Assembly: GCA_046348835.1 (NCBI GenBank)
Contig: JAXMDM010000003.1
Coordinates: 744,001 to 808,000, forward strand
Direction: 5' to 3'
Length of the DNA stretch: 64,000 bases
Source of the DNA: Defluviicoccus sp046348835
GTDB lineage: Bacteria > Pseudomonadota > Alphaproteobacteria > Rhodospirillales > Defluviicoccaceae
The notes under the pieces were generated by a model. The model was not told the DNA's origin and searched no databases. It was given only the letters and a program-made list of their open reading frames with translations. This document shows positions 62,413-64,000 of the stretch, piece by piece. The position numbers and the translations under genes were made by a program. Position 1 is the first letter of the stretch. Each line of letters begins with the position of its first letter.

Positions 62413-64000
62413 GGCATTTCTCCTTGGAACCATGATGGCCGGGCAGCATCGTCGACGCGGTGCGTTCGACGATGAGTCGGGCGATGTGTTGCAGATGTCC
62501 GACGATTGTTTTTAGCGTCTTCATCTTGGACGATCCGAGCAGCCGCACTTCCATGACGGCCGGGCATTCGACGACACGACCGCCGGCGCGGTCGATACGG
62601 CTCAGGATTTCGGCGATGCCGACGAAACGCTCGTCCCGCAGGACCATGTCGGCGACCGCGCGCCGGCGATAAACGCGGAAGCAGGCGGTATAGGTGGCGA
62701 GCTTATTTTTGTGGAAGAGACGATAGAGAAGGGAGAGGCCCTTCGACAGGATGAGACGGTACGCCGGGAGGTTCAGCACCTCGCCTTCGGGATGATAGGG
62801 CGATGCCGTCACCATGTCGACGCCGGGGGTGAGCATGGGCACCAGCGCCCGCAGCTGCAACGGGTCGTAGGTCCCGTCGCAGTCGATCACCCCGACGATA
62901 TCGGTGCGGGCATGGCGGATGCCGGTAAGCACGGTCGCGGCGACACCGCGGTTCTGGGAGTGGCGGAGGAGTTGGCAATCGGCGCGGGCGCCGAACAGCG
63001 CATTCAACCGTTCCCACGTTTTGTCGCGGCTGCCGTCGTCGACGAAGAGGAAGCTGACGTCGTAGCGGTCCTTCATCCCGTCGCTGAAGGCGCGCAGCGT
63101 GTTGGCGGTGTAGCCGATCCCCGCTTCTTCGTTGTAGCAGGGGATGACCACGGAGATGGGAATTCTCGGCTCGTCGGACGCCGGAAGGGTCGGGGTGATG
63201 GTGGCCGGCGCCACCACCGTCGAAGCCGGCTGCACCGCGACCGCCGGTGCCGGCCCAAGACCGAGATGAGCGCCGACGGTGTTGAAGTTGTACTTCTCCA
63301 GGTAGTAGGTGATCCGCGACGCCATCGCTTCGAGGTTGCGATACTGACGGATCGACTGGAGCCGCGACACCGCGGTGATCCGCGGCTGCTCCGGATCCAG
63401 TTCCCACACGTGGAAGTAGAATACGATCGGCTCGTCGGTGCGCCGGTCCCAGCGATCGATCAATCGCCGGATGATGGCGTGCGGAAGCTGACGGACGAAG
63501 TTTCCACCCGAGATGGGGATGCTGAACTGGCCCACCTTCCAGGTGGAGAGGGGAACTTCCCAGATCGGGCCGGCCGTCGTCTCCTGACGGTGGATGAAGC
63601 GACGGTGAGGCTGGTCGGCGAAGGCGGCGGCGAAGGGCCGCAGGCTGGAGTCGTAGACGTAGCCCTCCTCGGCCAGCACATCCAGCGCCCATAAATCGGT
63701 TTCGCCGAAACCGCCGCGGGGGATGCGGTAACCGCGCACCGCCTGACCGGTGGCCTGCTCCAGCACCTCTTTGGCCCGCCGGACGTCGGCCCGGAACTGC
63801 TCCGCGGTCATCTGTCGGATCGAGCGGTGCCAGTAGCCCTTGCTCGCCACCTCGTGCCCGCGCCGGACGACCTCGGCGACGATCTGCGGCTGATGCTCGC
63901 CGATCCAGCCGAGAACGAAGAAGGTCGCCTTGGCGCCAACCCGGTCGAGCAGGTCGAGGGTGCGCCGGGTGTTGCTTTCCACCCGGCTCTCGAACCGGTG
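62387..64000 (-). CDS. Polysaccharide deacetylase-glycosyltransferase 2 fusion (partial, runs off the right edge)
   Basis: The visible 537 residues lack the true N-terminus; the frame is open to the last base (HRFESRVESNTRRTLDLL), where deacetylases of this kind normally carry a further segment with the first metal aspartate. Residues to about 260 match an XrtA/PEP-CTERM-type deacetylase with its DUF3473 tail: KATFFVLGWIGEHQPQI, GHEVASKGYWHRSI, GYRIPRGGFGETDLWAL and FYFHVWELDPEQPRI. An Ala/Pro-rich linker leads to a GT2 domain (ISVVIPCYNEEAGIGYTAN, FLFVDDGSRDKTW, DIVGVIDCDGTYDP), ending without membrane helices. The first gene seen of the operon; it probably modifies or builds a surface polysaccharide. 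Confidence 0.82.
   Translation of the reverse strand, partial: HRFESRVESNTRRTLDLLDRVGAKATFFVLGWIGEHQPQIVAEVVRRGHEVASKGYWHRSIRQMTAEQFRADVRRAKEVLEQATGQAVRGYRIPRGGFGETDLWALDVLAEEGYVYDSSLRPFAAAFADQPHRRFIHRQETTAGPIWEVPLSTWKVGQFSIPISGGNFVRQLPHAIIRRLIDRWDRRTDEPIVFYFHVWELDPEQPRITAVSRLQSIRQYRNLEAMASRITYYLEKYNFNTVGAHLGLGPAPAVAVQPASTVVAPATITPTLPASDEPRIPISVVIPCYNEEAGIGYTANTLRAFSDGMKDRYDVSFLFVDDGSRDKTWERLNALFGARADCQLLRHSQNRGVAATVLTGIRHARTDIVGVIDCDGTYDPLQLRALVPMLTPGVDMVTASPYHPEGEVLNLPAYRLILSKGLSLLYRLFHKNKLATYTACFRVYRRRAVADMVLRDERFVGIAEILSRIDRAGGRVVECPAVMEVRLLGSSKMKTLKTIVGHLQHIARLIVERTASTMLPGHHGSKEKCRDTARSTN

Overview
The window is high-GC, densely coded bacterial chromosome from an alphaproteobacterium, most likely of the Rhodospirillales type. 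The evidence is a squalene/hopanoid block (hpnM-hpnC-hpnD-hpnE-shc) together with COQ9, IalB-family, CreA-family, Rhizobium etli-type asparaginase and PF06089-like genes that are typical of this class. No phage, insertion sequence, integrase or CRISPR array was recognised. Every assignment rests on reading motifs in the translated sequence, without database searches.

Layout. 1-1.2 kb: edge fragment of an MT-A70 methyltransferase and a divergent alpha/beta hydrolase. 1.5-8.0 kb: hopanoid operon, from two-step squalene formation (HpnC, HpnD, HpnE) to cyclisation (Shc), preceded by the MlaC-like HpnM and followed by a convergent Crp/Fnr regulator. 8.3-13.8 kb: exported proteins (sulfatase, glucose/sorbosone dehydrogenase-like protein, DUF1254/DUF1214 protein) and a small membrane protein. 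13.8-17 kb: palindromic repeats, tRNA-Arg(CCG), a two-gene segment bounded on its far side by a partial copy of that tRNA, and a DUF808 membrane protein. 17.7-22.4 kb: lactate permease plus a one-polypeptide FAD/Fe-S/CCG D-lactate dehydrogenase. 22.6-24.7 kb: a visibly lower-GC patch with a monoheme cytochrome fused to a porin-like barrel.

24.7-38.4 kb: housekeeping and accessory genes (thioesterase, proline iminopeptidase, SNase-fold protein, ABC exporter, two EAL-like proteins, metallophosphatase, quinone reductase, SpoU methylase, asparaginase, IalB, rhodanese, rlmN, creA, CBS protein). 38.7-42.3 kb: membrane pyrophosphatase and argG, separated by a clear intrinsic terminator. 42.3-53.8 kb: oxidoreductase, sirtuin, LMW-PTP, a secreted beta-propeller gene bounded by direct repeats, HAD phosphatase, thpR, FIST protein, Bax-inhibitor-1 protein, PQQ-type sugar dehydrogenase and an FAD/NAD(P)-binding protein. 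54.3-59.1 kb: cstA-ybdD, rpsU, def, COQ9 and a PadR-like protein. 59.5-64 kb: a leftward surface-polysaccharide operon with a deacetylase-glycosyltransferase fusion, an aminotransferase, an oxidoreductase and an acetyltransferase, running off the right edge.

The features most worth a second look are the Cyc2-like cytochrome-porin, the tRNA-fragment-bounded segment, the direct-repeat-bounded propeller gene, the paired degenerate EAL proteins and the deacetylase-GT2 fusion.
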